A DNA stretch of 64,000 nucleotides. Source: Cupriavidus yeoncheonensis (lineage in GTDB: Bacteria > Pseudomonadota > Gammaproteobacteria > Burkholderiales > Burkholderiaceae). The position numbers and the translations under genes were made by a program. The notes under the pieces are model-generated. The model saw nothing but the letters and a program-made list of their open reading frames with translations. It was not told where the DNA came from and did not search any database. Of the stretch, positions 1-10,791 are shown piece after piece. The first letter of the stretch is position 1, and every line of letters begins with the position of its first letter. The stretch lies in the NCBI RefSeq assembly GCF_905397275.1, contig NZ_CAJPUY010000001.1:421895-485894 (forward strand), written 5' to 3'.

Positions 1-535
1 TCGCGCGCGCACCGACCACGCAATGATGGTAGACCGACACATTGGCGTAGATCAGCGAATCCTCACCGATCTCCGCATTGGCGCCGACGAAGCTATTGGC
101 CAGGATACGCACGCGCTCGCCAATGCGCGCTCCGGATTCGATGACCACGTTCGGGCCGATGAAACACGAAGCCGGAACGGCAACCCCCTGGGCAACGCTG
201 GCGCGCGGGTCGATGCCCGTGCGCGTGTCGCGGTTGGCATTGTCGAAGCGCTGGGCGATCCATGCGAAGCAGACATACGGATTGCGCGCCACCAGCCAGT
301 TGCGGCCGACGGCCTGCCCTTGCGCACGGATGCGTTCCAGATCCGCCGCCGACACGATCACGGCGCCGGCCTTCGATGCCAGCGCCTGCGACAGGTAGAG
401 CGGATTGGAGAGAAACGAGAGTTCGCCGGGACCGGCCTGATCCAGCGGAGCCAGGCCGATGATCGCGAGGTCGGGATCACCCACAACCTGCGCGCCGTTC
501 TCGGTGGCGAGCTGCCCCAGTGTGGGTGTCTGCAT
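1..535 (-). CDS. lpxD: LpxD, UDP-3-O-acylglucosamine N-acyltransferase (3' part cut by window edge)
   Basis: Transfers a 3-hydroxyacyl chain from ACP to the 2-amino group of UDP-3-O-acylglucosamine, the third step of lipid A synthesis in the cytoplasm. The first 178 codons are visible. Residues 1-100 form the uridine-binding domain, with FLSNPLYL at 41-48. From about residue 108 hexapeptide repeats of the left-handed beta-helix begin (IDPRASV, CFIGPNVVIESGARIG, NSFVGANAEIGEDS). The catalytic His region lies beyond the window. The ATG at 533-535 follows skp by 34 bases, the usual bamA-skp-lpxD order. Family assignment is firm; only the C-terminus is unseen. Confidence 0.96.
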   Translation of the reverse strand, partial: MQTPTLGQLATENGAQVVGDPDLAIIGLAPLDQAGPGELSFLSNPLYLSQALASKAGAVIVSAADLERIRAQGQAVGRNWLVARNPYVCFAWIAQRFDNANRDTRTGIDPRASVAQGVAVPASCFIGPNVVIESGARIGERVRILANSFVGANAEIGEDSLIYANVSVYHHCVVGARA

Positions 536-569
536 GGCGGTACTTCCTGAAAAAAGGACGGCCAGCGGC

Positions 570-1097
570 TTACTTGCCGCCAGCGTTCAGCGCCTTCATC
601 ACATCGTCGGTGATGTCGATGCGCGGGTTCACGTACACCGCTTCCTGCACGATCAGGTCGTACTTGCGCTGCTCGGCAATCGATCGGATCACCCGGTTGG
701 CGCGCTCGAGCACCTGCGCCAGTTCCTCATTGCGGCGCTGGTTCAGGTCCTCGCGGAATTCCCGTTGCTTGCGCTGGAACTCGCGGTCCAGGTCCGCGAC
801 TTCGCGCTGGCGACGCTGGCGGTCCGAATCGGCCAGCACGGCCGTGTCCTTGTCCAGCTTGTCGGCCATGCCCTTGATCTTCTGGGCCATGTCCTGGAGC
901 TCGCGGTCGCGCTTGGAGAACTCCTGTTCCAGCTTGACTTGCGCAGCCTTGGCAGGCTGCGAATCGCGCAGGATGCGCTCGGAGTTCACCGCGGCAATAC
1001 GGGCTTCCTGGGCCATCGCCGGTGCCGCGGCACACAGCGCCGCCGCAGCCACGGCGGCGGCGCTCAGGGTCTTGACCAATTTGGATTTTGTATTCAT
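570..1097 (-). CDS. skp: Skp/OmpH periplasmic chaperone
   Basis: Periplasmic chaperone that holds unfolded outer-membrane proteins between the Sec translocon and the BAM complex. The 175-residue product starts with a signal peptide (hydrophobic stretch about 10-25, AMAQ near 27-30, cleavage around 29). The mature part opens with the family's ARIAAVNSERIL strand. A long charged coiled-coil section follows (about 45-140, rich in K, E, Q and R), matching the trimeric tentacle architecture. It sits between bamA and lpxD on the same strand with short gaps, so co-transcription is expected. Confidence 0.95.
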   Translation of the reverse strand: MNTKSKLVKTLSAAAVAAAALCAAAPAMAQEARIAAVNSERILRDSQPAKAAQVKLEQEFSKRDRELQDMAQKIKGMADKLDKDTAVLADSDRQRRQREVADLDREFQRKQREFREDLNQRRNEELAQVLERANRVIRSIAEQRKYDLIVQEAVYVNPRIDITDDVMKALNAGGK

Positions 1098-1118
1098 GAA
1101 ACAGATCCTTTTACAGAA

Positions 1119-3449
1119 TCAGAACGCAGTGCCGATCTGGAACTGGAAGCGCTGAACCTTGTCGGTATCGTCCTTCTTCAGCGGGAAGCCCATGCTGATC
1201 TTCAGCGGGCCGATCGGCGACAGCCACGACATGCCGAAACCGGTGGAGTACTTCAGTTCGCTGAACGACAGCGGCGCGCCTTCCTGATACACGTTACCGA
1301 AGTCGAAGAAGGTGAACAGGCGCAGCGTGCGGTCCACGCCCGAACCCGGCAGCGGGAAGATGAATTCCACGTTACCGATCATCTTGGACGCGCCACCCAC
1401 CGGGTTGCCGTTCTGGTCCTTCGGGCCCAGGGTGCTGGTCTGGTAGCCGCGCACCGAGCCGATACCGCCGGCGTAGAAGTATTTGTACACCGGGAACGGC
1501 GTGTTGCCATAGCCGTGGCCGTAAGCGACTTCGCCGTTGAGGGCCAGCGTGAAGGCCTTCGAAAGCGGATAGAAGTACTGCTGCTGCACGCTGGCACGAT
1601 AGTACTGCACGTCCCCGCCCGGAATCCCGACTTCCAGGTTCGCCTGGGTGTAGGGGCCCTTGGTCGGAACCAGCGCCGAGTCGCGGCGGTCACGCGCCCA
1701 GCCGATCGTGAACGGGAAGTTGTTGATCGGCGACGCGGTGCCCACGGTCTGGCCGGCCGGGAGCTTGCCGATATCGTGCAGGAACTTGACGTACTGGGCC
1801 GGCGTATTCGGCGAGACCGAGATACGGGTCCATTCGTAGCCGATACCGAAGAACACGGTATCGACTTCCGAGAACGGCACGCCGAACTTGAAGCCGCCAC
1901 CGGCCGTTTCGATCTTGTAGTCCTGATCGCCCGTGTAGTACAGCGGACGGGACGTACGGTAGTAGATATCGGTCGAGCGGCTGATGCCATCCACCGTGAA
2001 GTACGGGTCGTACTGCGTCAGCGCAATGGTACGGAACGACTTGGCGGTGTTCACGTCCAGGCCCAGGCTGGTGCCGGAGCCGAACACGTTGTCCTGGCGC
2101 AGGCCGGCCTGCAGCACGAGCTTGTCCGTGGACGAGAAGCCCACGCCCAGGCTGATCTGGCCGGTCGGCTTTTCGGTCACATTGACGTTCACATCCACCT
2201 GGTCCGGCGCGCCCGCGACGTCCTCGGTGGTGATGTTGGTGTCGGTGAAGTAGCCCGTGCGGTTGATACGCGCCTGGGACTGCTGGAGCTTCTCGCTGTC
2301 GAACCAGGAGCTTTCCATCTGGCGCATTTCACGGCGCACCACTTCGTCGCGGGTCTTGCTGTTGCCGACCACATTCACGCGACGCACGTACACGCGGCGG
2401 CCCGGGTCGACCATCAGCGTCAGCGCGACTTCGCGCTTTTCCTGGTCGATCTGGGGCTGCGGGTTGATGGTGGTGAACGCATAGCCATAGGTGCCGAGCA
2501 GGTCGGTGATGGACTTGGTGCTTGCCGTCAGCTTCTCGGACGAGAAAATATCGCCCTTCTTGAGCTGCAGCAGCTTTTCCATTTCCTCCTGCTTGCCGAG
2601 CAGTTCGCCGGCCAGGCGGATATCGGACACCTTGTACTGCTCGCCTTCCTTGATGTTCAGCGTCAGGTAGATGTCCTTCTTGTCCGGCGTGATCGATACC
2701 TGGGTCGAATCGATGGCGAATTCCAGGTAGCCGCGATTCAGGTAGTACGAGCGCAGCGCTTCCAGGTCAGCCGTGAGCTTCTGCTTGGAGTAGAGATCGT
2801 TCTTGGTGTACCAGGACAGCCAGTTCGGCGTGGACAGCTGCATCTCGTCGCGCAGCGTGCCTTCCTTGAAGGCCTTGTTGCCGACGATATTGATCTGCTT
2901 GATCTTGGCGACCGGGCCCTCTTCCACGTTGAACACCACCGACACGCGATTGCGGTCAACCGGCGTCACCGTGGTCTGCACGTCGGCCGCGTAATAGCCG
3001 CGGGCCACGTACTGGCGCTTCAGTTCCTGCTCGGCCTTGTCGATCAGGGCCTTGTCGTAGTACCGCGCTTCGGCGACACCGACGGCGCGCAGCGAACGGC
3101 GCAGCGTGTCCTTGTCGAATTCCTTGATGCCGACGAACTCGAGCTGCGAAATGGCCGGGCGCTCTTCCACCTGCACGACCAGCACGCCGTCTTCGGCGCG
3201 GATCTGCACGTCCTTGAAGAAGCCGGTGTTATACAGGGCGCGGATGGCGTCGGCGCCCTTGTCGTCGGTGAACGTCTCACCAACGCGGACGGGAAGGTAG
3301 CCAAAGACCGTACCCGGTTCCACGCGTTGCAGACCCTCAACGCGGATGTCCTTCACGACAAACGGATCGGCGGCCCAGCCTGCCGGGCTCCAGGCTGCAA
3401 TAATGGCACTCGCGAGCAAGCCCAGCGAGATGCGCTTATGTCTGATCAA
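1119..3449 (-). CDS. bamA: BamA outer-membrane protein assembly factor
   Basis: Central subunit of the BAM machine that folds and inserts beta-barrel proteins into the outer membrane. A signal peptide ending near GWA precedes five POTRA domains (roughly the first half of the protein). A 16-strand barrel follows, with the conserved VRGY motif of loop 6 and a terminal phenylalanine (QIGTAF). I chose the TTG at 3447-3449 because AGAGGGG lies seven bases upstream and the product then begins [11 protein letters not shown]. An in-frame ATG at 3471-3473 would add eight residues. The product is about 776 residues, normal for the family. It lies between rseP and skp. Confidence 0.93.
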   Translation of the reverse strand: MIRHKRISLGLLASAIIAAWSPAGWAADPFVVKDIRVEGLQRVEPGTVFGYLPVRVGETFTDDKGADAIRALYNTGFFKDVQIRAEDGVLVVQVEERPAISQLEFVGIKEFDKDTLRRSLRAVGVAEARYYDKALIDKAEQELKRQYVARGYYAADVQTTVTPVDRNRVSVVFNVEEGPVAKIKQINIVGNKAFKEGTLRDEMQLSTPNWLSWYTKNDLYSKQKLTADLEALRSYYLNRGYLEFAIDSTQVSITPDKKDIYLTLNIKEGEQYKVSDIRLAGELLGKQEEMEKLLQLKKGDIFSSEKLTASTKSITDLLGTYGYAFTTINPQPQIDQEKREVALTLMVDPGRRVYVRRVNVVGNSKTRDEVVRREMRQMESSWFDSEKLQQSQARINRTGYFTDTNITTEDVAGAPDQVDVNVNVTEKPTGQISLGVGFSSTDKLVLQAGLRQDNVFGSGTSLGLDVNTAKSFRTIALTQYDPYFTVDGISRSTDIYYRTSRPLYYTGDQDYKIETAGGGFKFGVPFSEVDTVFFGIGYEWTRISVSPNTPAQYVKFLHDIGKLPAGQTVGTASPINNFPFTIGWARDRRDSALVPTKGPYTQANLEVGIPGGDVQYYRASVQQQYFYPLSKAFTLALNGEVAYGHGYGNTPFPVYKYFYAGGIGSVRGYQTSTLGPKDQNGNPVGGASKMIGNVEFIFPLPGSGVDRTLRLFTFFDFGNVYQEGAPLSFSELKYSTGFGMSWLSPIGPLKISMGFPLKKDDTDKVQRFQFQIGTAF

Positions 3450-3572
3450 TCTTGATCCCCTCTTTGATTCCATCCAGGATTGCGCTCCGATGCTTCGTGG
3501 GACTGCGCCTGTCAATAGCGTCCCGGGCGACGGTGTCGGCAACACGACCGCCCTGTTTGCCGTTACCTGTTT

Positions 3573-4964
3573 CTAGCCATTGGCCAGGAACATCCGGCTG
3601 ACGTCATTGAACAAAGCGAGCGAAGTCAGGAGCAAGATGCAGGCGATGCCTACCTTCTGCAGCATTGCCTGCCAGTGGTCTGGGACGGGCCTGCCGGTCA
3701 AAAATTCCACGCAATAATACAGCAAATGCCCCCCATCCAGAACCGGAATAGGTAACAAATTCAGCACGCCGAGGCTGACGCTGACCAGCGCCAGGAAGCT
3801 GACAAAGGCCTGTAGCCCGAGGTGGGCGGCACGTCCGGCGTAGTCCGCCACGGTCAGCGGGCCGCTCAGGTTCTGCAGCGAGGCCTGTCCGATCAGCATC
3901 TTGCCGAGCAGCTTGAGCGACAGGACGCTGGTGCTCCAGACCTGGCCGGCGGCACGCGTCAGGGCCTGTACCGGCGCATAGCGCACGGTCTCCATCTGCA
4001 CCGCCTGGCTGAGCGCGGCGCCCAGCTTGCCGGCCGGCGCCGTCCCCGGGGCTTCGCCTTCGCGAGGTGGCGTGCTGTCGAGCGTTACCGGAAGATCCAG
4101 GCGCTGGCCACCGCGCTCGATGCCGAGCGCCACGCGCTGGCCCGGCTGCGCGCGCACCGCCTTGATCAGTTCCGCGGCCTGGGTGAGCGGCGTGCCCTGC
4201 CATGCCACCACCCGATCGCCCGGCTTCAGGCCGGCCCTTTCCGCCGCGGAACCGGGCAGGACTTCGGTGATCGTCACGGGGCCACCCTTCAGCGAAAGGC
4301 CGAGCATGGCAAGCGGATCCTGCTCGGGATTGCTGCCGGTGCTGGGCAGCCGGGCCAGCGTCAGGTCGCGTTCGCCGCCGTCGGCGCCGCGGACCCGCAG
4401 TACAGCGCGGGCGTCACCGAAGCCTTCGGCAAATACCGCCATGCGCAGCTCGTTCCATGAACGCACGGCTTCTTCGCGCCCGTTGGCCTCCAGCGACAAC
4501 ACCCGGTCGCCTTCGCGCACGCCGGCCTGGGCGGCCATGGTGCCGCTTGCGGGGGCTGCGAGGATCGGCGCCGGCTCGCGCATTCCGCCCGTAAAGAGAC
4601 CGAAATACAGTACGATCGCCAGCGCGAAATTGGCCAGCGGCCCCGCCGCGACAATGACAAAGCGCTTGCCCACCGGCTGCCGGTTGAAGGCGCGCGGCAA
4701 CTCGGCCGGGTCGATCGGCGCGTCATGCTCGGGGTCCCGCTCGCGCTCGTCCAGCATCTTGACGTAGCCGCCCAGCGGAATGGCCGCGACGGTCCATTCC
4801 GTGCGGTCCCTCCCCTTGGAAATCCAGCGCAGCAGCGGCCGGCCGAAGCCGATCGAGAACCGCAGCACCTTGACTCCGCAAGCGCGCGCGGCAAGGTAGT
4901 GGCCCATCTCGTGCACGAAGATCAGCACGCAGAGGGCGACGACAAAGGCGATTACGGTTTGCAT
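3573..4964 (-). CDS. rseP: RseP site-2 intramembrane zinc metalloprotease
   Basis: Inner-membrane S2P-family protease. In the known system it cleaves the anti-sigma factor RseA after DegS and so releases sigma-E; it also clears remnant signal peptides. The zinc motif HEMGH is at residues 18-22 in the first membrane helix. A PDZ region follows in the periplasmic segment (about 115-300). The second active-site motif LDGG is near residue 409 in a late membrane helix. The 463-residue length is typical. It lies between dxr and bamA, the order usual in proteobacteria, and links envelope stress signalling to barrel assembly. Confidence 0.95.
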   Translation of the reverse strand: MQTVIAFVVALCVLIFVHEMGHYLAARACGVKVLRFSIGFGRPLLRWISKGRDRTEWTVAAIPLGGYVKMLDERERDPEHDAPIDPAELPRAFNRQPVGKRFVIVAAGPLANFALAIVLYFGLFTGGMREPAPILAAPASGTMAAQAGVREGDRVLSLEANGREEAVRSWNELRMAVFAEGFGDARAVLRVRGADGGERDLTLARLPSTGSNPEQDPLAMLGLSLKGGPVTITEVLPGSAAERAGLKPGDRVVAWQGTPLTQAAELIKAVRAQPGQRVALGIERGGQRLDLPVTLDSTPPREGEAPGTAPAGKLGAALSQAVQMETVRYAPVQALTRAAGQVWSTSVLSLKLLGKMLIGQASLQNLSGPLTVADYAGRAAHLGLQAFVSFLALVSVSLGVLNLLPIPVLDGGHLLYYCVEFLTGRPVPDHWQAMLQKVGIACILLLTSLALFNDVSRMFLANG

Positions 4965-5084
4965 GGCAGGGTCGTCAGGAAAGTTGGCCGGGCTGGCGGT
5001 GGCCAGGCCGCACGGCGGCCGCCCCTTTCATGGGCACCGGCTGCCGCGGCATCGCCATTGTCGCAGATGCCGCTGGCCATACCG

Positions 5085-6272
5085 TCAGCGCGGGGCGCTT
5101 GTTGTCAGTTCCTGCAGACAGGCACGTGCGGCCTGCCGCGCCCTGTGGTCGGCATCCAGCACGCATTCGAGCGAGTCGGCCGCACTGTTGGGTGTACTTT
5201 CCAGCACGTTGCCAACGATCCGTGCGATGTCGGTAAAGCGGCTGCCACCCTGGAGGAATGCCTCGACCGCCACTTCGTTGGCCGCGTTCAGCACCGCAGG
5301 CGCCACGCCGCCCGCGCGCAGCGCATCGAAGGCCAGCGCCAGGCAGGGAAAACGCGCCAGGTCGGGCTTTTCGAAATTGAGAGCGCCGGCCACAGTCAGG
5401 TCCAGCGCCGAAACGCCCGCATCGATCCGCTCAGGATAGGCCAGGCCATAGGCGATCGGCGTGCGCATATCCGGGTTCCCCAGCTGCGCCAGCACCGAAC
5501 CGTCCAGGTAGGCGACCATCGAATGCACGATGCTCTGCGGATGAATCAGCACTTCAATGTGCTCGGCCGGCGCCCCGAAAAGCCAGTGGGCCTCGATGAC
5601 CTCCAGGCCCTTGTTCATCATGGTGGCCGAGTCGACCGAGATCTTGCGGCCCATGACCCAGTTGGGATGGGCGCAGGCCTGGTCCGGCGTGATGTCATGC
5701 AGCGTAGACGGATCGCGCGTACGGAACGGACCGCCCGACGCAGTCAGCACGATCTTGGCCACGCCGGCGCGATAGCGCTGATCGCTCGCCGGCAGGCACT
5801 GGAAGATGGCGTTGTGTTCGCTGTCGATCGGCAGCAGCGTGGCGCCGTGTTCGCGCACCGCATCCATGAAGATGCGCCCGGACATGACCAGCGCTTCCTT
5901 GTTGGCCAGCAGCACGCGCTTGCCGGCGCGGGCGGCCGCCAGCGTGGGACGCAACCCCGCCGCGCCGACGATCGCGGCCATGACCGAATCTGTCTGTGCG
6001 TCGCTCGCGACAGACTCCAGCGCGGCCTCGCCGTGGCTGACTTCCGTCGCAACACCGGCCGCGCGCAGCAGCGTTTCCAGCTCCCGCGCGGCTTCCGGCG
6101 TGCCCACGACGGCGCGGGCGGGCCTGAATTCGATACAACTCGCCGCCAGTTTCTGCACCTGCCGGTGCGCGGTCAGGGCATGTACTGCATAGCGGTCCGC
6201 GTGGCGCCGCACCACGTCGAGCGTGCTTTCGCCGATCGAGCCGGTAGCGCCGAGGATGGTAATTCGATGCAT
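5085..6272 (-). CDS. dxr: 1-deoxy-D-xylulose 5-phosphate reductoisomerase
   Basis: Second enzyme of the MEP isoprenoid pathway: NADPH-dependent rearrangement and reduction of DXP to MEP. The NADPH-binding loop GATGSIG is at residues 8-14. The metal and substrate motifs are visible as [32 protein letters not shown] and the KEALVMSG segment. The 395-residue length is standard. It lies 17 bases downstream of cdsA, so one transcript is likely. Its product feeds undecaprenyl phosphate synthesis, the step carried out by uppS in the same cluster. Confidence 0.97.
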   Translation of the reverse strand: MHRITILGATGSIGESTLDVVRRHADRYAVHALTAHRQVQKLAASCIEFRPARAVVGTPEAARELETLLRAAGVATEVSHGEAALESVASDAQTDSVMAAIVGAAGLRPTLAAARAGKRVLLANKEALVMSGRIFMDAVREHGATLLPIDSEHNAIFQCLPASDQRYRAGVAKIVLTASGGPFRTRDPSTLHDITPDQACAHPNWVMGRKISVDSATMMNKGLEVIEAHWLFGAPAEHIEVLIHPQSIVHSMVAYLDGSVLAQLGNPDMRTPIAYGLAYPERIDAGVSALDLTVAGALNFEKPDLARFPCLALAFDALRAGGVAPAVLNAANEVAVEAFLQGGSRFTDIARIVGNVLESTPNSAADSLECVLDADHRARQAARACLQELTTSAPR

Positions 6273-6289
6273 ATCAGAACAGAACCGCT

Positions 6290-7111
6290 TCAGAAATAGG
6301 TCACCATCAGGGCCGCCAGCGGAAACACCGGCAACAGGGCATCAATGCGATCCAGCACGCCGCCATGGCCCGGCAGCAGCCGGCTGCTGTCCTTCATGCC
6401 GACCTGCCGCTTGAGCAGCGACTCGAACAGGTCGCCAATGATACTGGCGGCAACCAGCAGCGTGGTCAAGAGCGCCACCAGCACCAGCCCGCCATGGTCG
6501 GCCATGACAGAGAACCAGGTCGGGGCAAACGCATGCGTCGCCGCCAGGCTCAGGCCGATCAGCATCGCCAGCAGCCAGCCGCCGATGGCGCCTTCCCAGG
6601 ACTTGCCCGGGCTGATGGATGGGGCGAGCTTGCGCCGGCCGATGGCCTTGCCGACGAAATAGGCGCCAATGTCGGCAGCCCACACCAGCACGGCGGCGGT
6701 CAGCAGCACGCCAATGCCGGCACCGCGCAGGATCAGCGTTGCGTGCCCGAATGCTGGCAGCATGATCAGGCCGAGCATGGCGCCCAGCAGGGTGAACCCG
6801 GCTGTCGCCGTCCGCACGCCGCGCGCGAGCAGCACCAGCGCAACCCCCCAGCAGACCACGGCTGCCTGCAGCAGCCAGACCAGGCCCTGGCGGACCGGCA
6901 GATCATGCCAGGCAATCAGCGCCACCAGGCAGGCCACCGCATAGACGTAAGGCCAGACGCCGCGCAGGCCGATAAGCCGCCCGAATTCCCAGCCGCCGAG
7001 CAGCACGATCACCGCGACAAGGCCGGCCAGCGCCGCAGGCGGCGCCAGGAACAGGATCGGCAAAATCAGCAGCAGCAGGCACAGGGCGGTGATGACGCGG
7101 GTGAGAAGCAT
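6290..7111 (-). CDS. cdsA: Phosphatidate cytidylyltransferase (CDP-diglyceride synthase)
   Basis: Inner-membrane enzyme making CDP-diacylglycerol from phosphatidate and CTP, the branch point for all phospholipids. The 273-residue protein is strongly hydrophobic, with about seven or eight membrane helices. It carries the family signature near the C-terminus: [12 protein letters not shown] followed by [12 protein letters not shown], holding the conserved Lys, Asp and His residues. A second conserved block is [14 protein letters not shown]. It lies between uppS and dxr with short gaps in the same operon. Confidence 0.96.
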   Translation of the reverse strand: MLLTRVITALCLLLLILPILFLAPPAALAGLVAVIVLLGGWEFGRLIGLRGVWPYVYAVACLVALIAWHDLPVRQGLVWLLQAAVVCWGVALVLLARGVRTATAGFTLLGAMLGLIMLPAFGHATLILRGAGIGVLLTAAVLVWAADIGAYFVGKAIGRRKLAPSISPGKSWEGAIGGWLLAMLIGLSLAATHAFAPTWFSVMADHGGLVLVALLTTLLVAASIIGDLFESLLKRQVGMKDSSRLLPGHGGVLDRIDALLPVFPLAALMVTYF

Positions 7112-7150
7112 GCGCTGCTAGTCCCGTGGAAAGGTGGATCGGCCTGCCTT

Positions 7151-7921
7151 TCAGGCAGTGCCGGACAGCCCCGGCGCGACCAGCTGGGCGCTGGTGCGGC
7201 CAAAGCGGCGTTCACGCTGGCGGTACGAGGCAAAAGCCTTGTCCAGCTCGGCGGCGTCGAAGTCCGGCCAGTAGACGTCGGTGAAATACAGCTCGGAATA
7301 GGCCAGCTGCCACAACAGGAAATTGCTGATGCGCTGCTCGCCGCCGGTACGGATGAACAGGTCCGGCTCCGGCGCATAGGACATGACCAGGTGCGGCGCC
7401 AGCACCGACTCGTCGATCGACTCGGGGTCGAGCATCGGCGAGCGGGCCAGCATCTTGCGCATGGCCTGCAGCAGGTCCCAGCGACCGCCGTAATTGGCGG
7501 CGATGGTCACGGTCAGGCCGCTGTTGCCCGCCGTGCGCGCCTCGGCATCCTTGATCAGTTGCTGGATCCGCGGGCTGAAGCGGCTCAGGTCCCCTACCAC
7601 GCGCACGCGGATATTGTTCGCGTGCATCTTGACCACTTCGCGGCGCAGAGCGGTCATGAACAGGCGCATCAGGAACGATACCTCGTCCGCGGGACGGCGC
7701 CAGTTCTCGGAGCTGAACGCAAACAAGGTCAGGAATTTCACGCCGCGCGCGGCGCTGGCCTCCACCACGGCGCGCACGGCGTCCAGCCCGCGGCTGTGAC
7801 CGGCCACGCGCGGCAGATGGCGCTGTGTCGCCCAGCGGCCGTTGCCATCCATGATGATGGCAACGTGGCGGGGCACATAGGTGGTGTCGGGGACGGCGAG
7901 CGTAGAACTGATGTGCTGCAT
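7151..7921 (-). CDS. uppS: Undecaprenyl diphosphate synthase (cis-prenyltransferase)
   Basis: Condenses isopentenyl diphosphate units onto farnesyl diphosphate to make the C55 lipid carrier for peptidoglycan and O-antigen. The catalytic motif [13 protein letters not shown] appears near residue 21. [12 protein letters not shown] and the C-terminal [15 protein letters not shown] segment complete the family pattern. I chose the ATG at 7919-7921 (product begins MQHISSTL, 256 residues). A TTG at 7952-7954, fifteen bases after the frr stop, would add eleven residues and cannot be excluded because neither start has a strong Shine-Dalgarno sequence. Confidence 0.95.
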   Translation of the reverse strand: MQHISSTLAVPDTTYVPRHVAIIMDGNGRWATQRHLPRVAGHSRGLDAVRAVVEASAARGVKFLTLFAFSSENWRRPADEVSFLMRLFMTALRREVVKMHANNIRVRVVGDLSRFSPRIQQLIKDAEARTAGNSGLTVTIAANYGGRWDLLQAMRKMLARSPMLDPESIDESVLAPHLVMSYAPEPDLFIRTGGEQRISNFLLWQLAYSELYFTDVYWPDFDAAELDKAFASYRQRERRFGRTSAQLVAPGLSGTA

Positions 7922-7969
7922 GGTGGCAAACGACACTGAAGACGCCGGCGGCAAAGCGCCGGGCAGCCC

Positions 7970-8530
7970 TCAGACCGTCATGATCTCCTTCTCTTTTTCG
8001 GCGACCATCTTGTCGATTTCGGCCACGAACTTGTCGGTCAGCTTCTGCACCTCGTCCTGGCCGCGGCGCTCGTCGTCCTCGGAGATGGTCTTGTCCTTGA
8101 CCAGCTTCTTGAACTGCTCGTTGGCGTCGCGGCGAAGGTTGCGCACGGCCACCTTGGCGCCCTCGGCCTCGCCCTTGACCACCTTCGTCAGCTCCTTGCG
8201 GCGCTCTTCGGTCAGGGCCGGCATCGGCACGCGGATGATTTCACCCATGGTGGCCGGGTTCAGGCCCAGGTCGCAGTCGCGGATGGCCTTCTCGATCGCG
8301 CCGACCATCTTCTTTTCCCAGGGCTGGACCGTAATGGTGCGGGCATCGCCCAGACCGACGTTCGCCACCTGGCTGATCGGTACCATCGAACCGTAGTAGT
8401 CCACCTGTACGTGGTCGAGCAGGCCGGTGTGGGCACGGCCGGTGCGGACTTTAGCCAGATCGGCCTTGAAGGCCTCGATCGTCTTCTGCATCTTCTGCTC
8501 GACGCTCTTCTTGGTTTCGGCGACGCTCAT
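7970..8530 (-). CDS. frr: Ribosome recycling factor
   Basis: Splits post-termination ribosomes together with EF-G. The 186-residue product shows the typical N-terminal segment ([20 protein letters not shown]), the central VQPWEK motif and the C-terminal charged helix ending KEKEIMTV. Two adjacent ATG codons exist. The second (8528-8530) is preferred because GGAGG is then five bases upstream, whereas the first leaves only two. It is followed closely by uppS and preceded by pyrH, a standard order. Confidence 0.97.
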   Translation of the reverse strand: MSVAETKKSVEQKMQKTIEAFKADLAKVRTGRAHTGLLDHVQVDYYGSMVPISQVANVGLGDARTITVQPWEKKMVGAIEKAIRDCDLGLNPATMGEIIRVPMPALTEERRKELTKVVKGEAEGAKVAVRNLRRDANEQFKKLVKDKTISEDDERRGQDEVQKLTDKFVAEIDKMVAEKEKEIMTV

Positions 8531-8637
8531 CATTACCTCCGGAAATCAGCTACCAAGATCCCAGATCCTGGCATTGAAAATGAATCATTCTACTCTTTGC
8601 CGGGCCGCACACCAGATTTCGCGCCCGGCTCCCGCGT

Positions 8638-9348
8638 TCAGACGTGGACCAGCGTACCTTCGTCCTCGCCCAGGATCACGCGCTTGAGCGCGCCCGGCTT
8701 GACGATGGAGAACACCTTGATCGGCAGCTTCTGGTCGCGGCACAGCGCGAAAGCCGTGGCATCCATGACCTGCAGGTTGCGCGAGATCGCCTCGTCGAAC
8801 GAAATCGTGGTGTAGCGCGTGGCGCTCGGGTCCTTCTTGGGGTCGGCCGTGTACACGCCGTCCACCTTGGTCGCCTTGAGCACGATCTCGGCGCCGATCT
8901 CCGCGCCGCGCAGCGCCGCGGCCGTGTCGGTCGTGAAGAACGGGTTGCCGGTGCCGGCGGCGAAGATCACCACCTTGCCCTCTTCGAGCTGGCGGATGGC
9001 GCGCGGGCGGATATAGGGCTCGACCACCTGGTCCATGCGCAGCGCGGACTGGACGCGGCCTTCGATACTGGCGTGGCGCATGGCGTCCTGCAGGGCCAGC
9101 GCGTTCATCATGGTGGCCAGCATGCCCATGTAGTCGGCCGTGGCGCGATCCATGCCGGCGGCACCGCCCGCGACACCGCGGAAGATATTGCCACCGCCGA
9201 TCACGACCGCCACCTGGACGCCGAGCTTCACGATCTCGGCAATATCATTGACCATCGCTTCGATGGTGGCGCGGTTGATGCCAAAGGCATCGTCGCCCAT
9301 GAGGGCTTCACCGGAGAGTTTCAGTAGGACGCGCTTGTAGGCTGGCAT
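8638..9348 (-). CDS. pyrH: UMP kinase
   Basis: Hexameric bacterial UMP kinase of the amino-acid kinase fold, making UDP from UMP and ATP. The product begins [18 protein letters not shown], the invariant phosphate-binding strand. It continues with [11 protein letters not shown], the [16 protein letters not shown] helix and the [15 protein letters not shown] motif. The reading frame stays open further upstream, but only the ATG at 9346-9348 gives the family N-terminus, so 236 residues are annotated. It sits between tsf and frr in the translation part of the operon. Confidence 0.97.
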   Translation of the reverse strand: MPAYKRVLLKLSGEALMGDDAFGINRATIEAMVNDIAEIVKLGVQVAVVIGGGNIFRGVAGGAAGMDRATADYMGMLATMMNALALQDAMRHASIEGRVQSALRMDQVVEPYIRPRAIRQLEEGKVVIFAAGTGNPFFTTDTAAALRGAEIGAEIVLKATKVDGVYTADPKKDPSATRYTTISFDEAISRNLQVMDATAFALCRDQKLPIKVFSIVKPGALKRVILGEDEGTLVHV

Positions 9349-9619
9349 GTTCACCCTCGGACAGGAGCAAGTCGCTCGATTTGAGACGTATAGTTTTGAT
9401 ACACCCGTGCGGCCAGGCCGCGCGAATGCCGGAGATAAACCGGTTTTCGGGGTCACCCGCGATGGACGGATGACGCCGGAAACTGGCTGTTGCAGCGCAC
9501 ACAACCGGAGCCGTATGCTGCTGCTTCGATCCTACTTACACAGAGGGGCACCTCGCGGCGCCCCTTCGGCATTATAGGCGGCGCGCCAACCCCGGAAGGG
9601 TGGCACCCCGCCCCGGTCA

Positions 9620-10498
9620 TCAGCCCTTCTGTGCAGCGGCCACCTGGGCGGCCACTTCGGCAGCGAAGTCGTCCTGCTTCTTCTCGATGCCTTCGCCCAC
9701 GACGTACAGGGTGAAGCCCTTCACGGTCGTGTTGGCAGCCTTGAGCATCTGCTCGACGGTCTGCTTGTCGTTCTTCACGAACGGCTGGTTGAACAGCGAC
9801 ACTTCCTTCAGGTACTTCTGGACCGAACCCTCCACCATCTTGGCGGCGATTTCGGCCGGCTTGCCCGACTCGGCAGCCTTCTGCTCGGCAATGCTGCGTT
9901 CCTTGGCGATCAGCTCGGCGGGAACCTGGTCAGCCGACAGCGACACCGGCTTCATGGCGGCCACGTGCATGGCGACGTCCTTGGCGGCAGCTTCGTCGCC
10001 ATCGAACTCGACCATCACGCCGATACGGGTGCCGTGCAGATACGAAACCAGCTTGCCGCCGTTGGCGTAGCGAACAAAGCGGCGGATCGCCAGGTTTTCG
10101 CCGATCTTGCCGATCAGGGCGGTACGGGTGGCTTCAACGCTCACGCCGTCGATTTCCAGCGCCGACAGCGCAGCCACGTCGGCCGGGTTCTGCTTGGCGA
10201 TCAGCTCGGCAACCTTGGCGGTGAAAGCCAGGAAGTCGTCGTTCTTGGAGACGAAATCGGTCTCGCAGTTCAATTCGACCAGCGCACCGGTGGTGCCGTC
10301 GATGAACGAGGCGACCACGCCCTCGGCGGTCACGCGCGACGCGGCCTTGCTGGCCTTGTTGCCCAGCTTGACGCGCAGCAGCTCTTCAGCCTTGTCCAGG
10401 TCGCCGCCGGCCTCGGTCAGGGCCTTCTTGCATTCCATCATCGGCGCGTCGGTCTTCGCGCGCAGTTCAGCCACCATGCTTGCGGTAATTGCCGCCAT
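9620..10498 (-). CDS. tsf: Elongation factor Ts
   Basis: Nucleotide exchange factor for EF-Tu. The 292-residue product has the N-terminal UBA-like segment ([18 protein letters not shown] then [12 protein letters not shown]) and the core motif [12 protein letters not shown] that contacts EF-Tu. It ends with the C-terminal helical module. The start ATG has AAGGAG upstream. It follows rpsB by 293 bases that include a candidate terminator hairpin, so tsf may be partly uncoupled from rpsB. Confidence 0.97.
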   Translation of the reverse strand: MAAITASMVAELRAKTDAPMMECKKALTEAGGDLDKAEELLRVKLGNKASKAASRVTAEGVVASFIDGTTGALVELNCETDFVSKNDDFLAFTAKVAELIAKQNPADVAALSALEIDGVSVEATRTALIGKIGENLAIRRFVRYANGGKLVSYLHGTRIGVMVEFDGDEAAAKDVAMHVAAMKPVSLSADQVPAELIAKERSIAEQKAAESGKPAEIAAKMVEGSVQKYLKEVSLFNQPFVKNDKQTVEQMLKAANTTVKGFTLYVVGEGIEKKQDDFAAEVAAQVAAAQKG

Positions 10499-10625
10499 TT
10501 GTCACTCCTTGAATGGTTCGCGCCGGGTGCCCCAGTTTCCTGTCTGGCAACCGGCCGGGTGTACAGCTTCACCCGCGGCAGAGCTTGCCTGCGGCGGATG
10601 ACAATCATCCAGATACTGCAAATTC

Positions 10626-10660
10626 AAAAAAAGGGGGCGCCGGATGTGCCCCCTTTTTCT
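10626..10660 (-). terminator. Hairpin with U-run between rpsB and tsf
   Basis: On the minus strand GGGGGC (pairing 10633-10638 with 10648-10653) is extended by five A-T pairs and is followed by a run of T. The shape is that of an intrinsic terminator, or of a leaky attenuator, inside the rpsB-tsf unit. Base pairing was read directly; the effect on transcription is inferred. Confidence 0.7.
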
Positions 10661-10791
10661 TGTCGCAATGCCGAGGCCGGTATTGACCGGCTCCGCGCAA
10701 CGCCCCGCACCTTTTGTCAGGTCCGGTGGCCGATGCCTTGTGATCGTTCCGTGGCGATGCGCGTGATCGGGGTCCTCTCGGCAGCCGGCAA

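Noticed and set aside
459..3455. 998-codon open frame on the plus strand opposite bamA and skp
   Set aside because: It is the antisense of two well-conserved genes; its translation is rich in Arg, His, Gly and Leu without any family resemblance, a usual effect of high GC.
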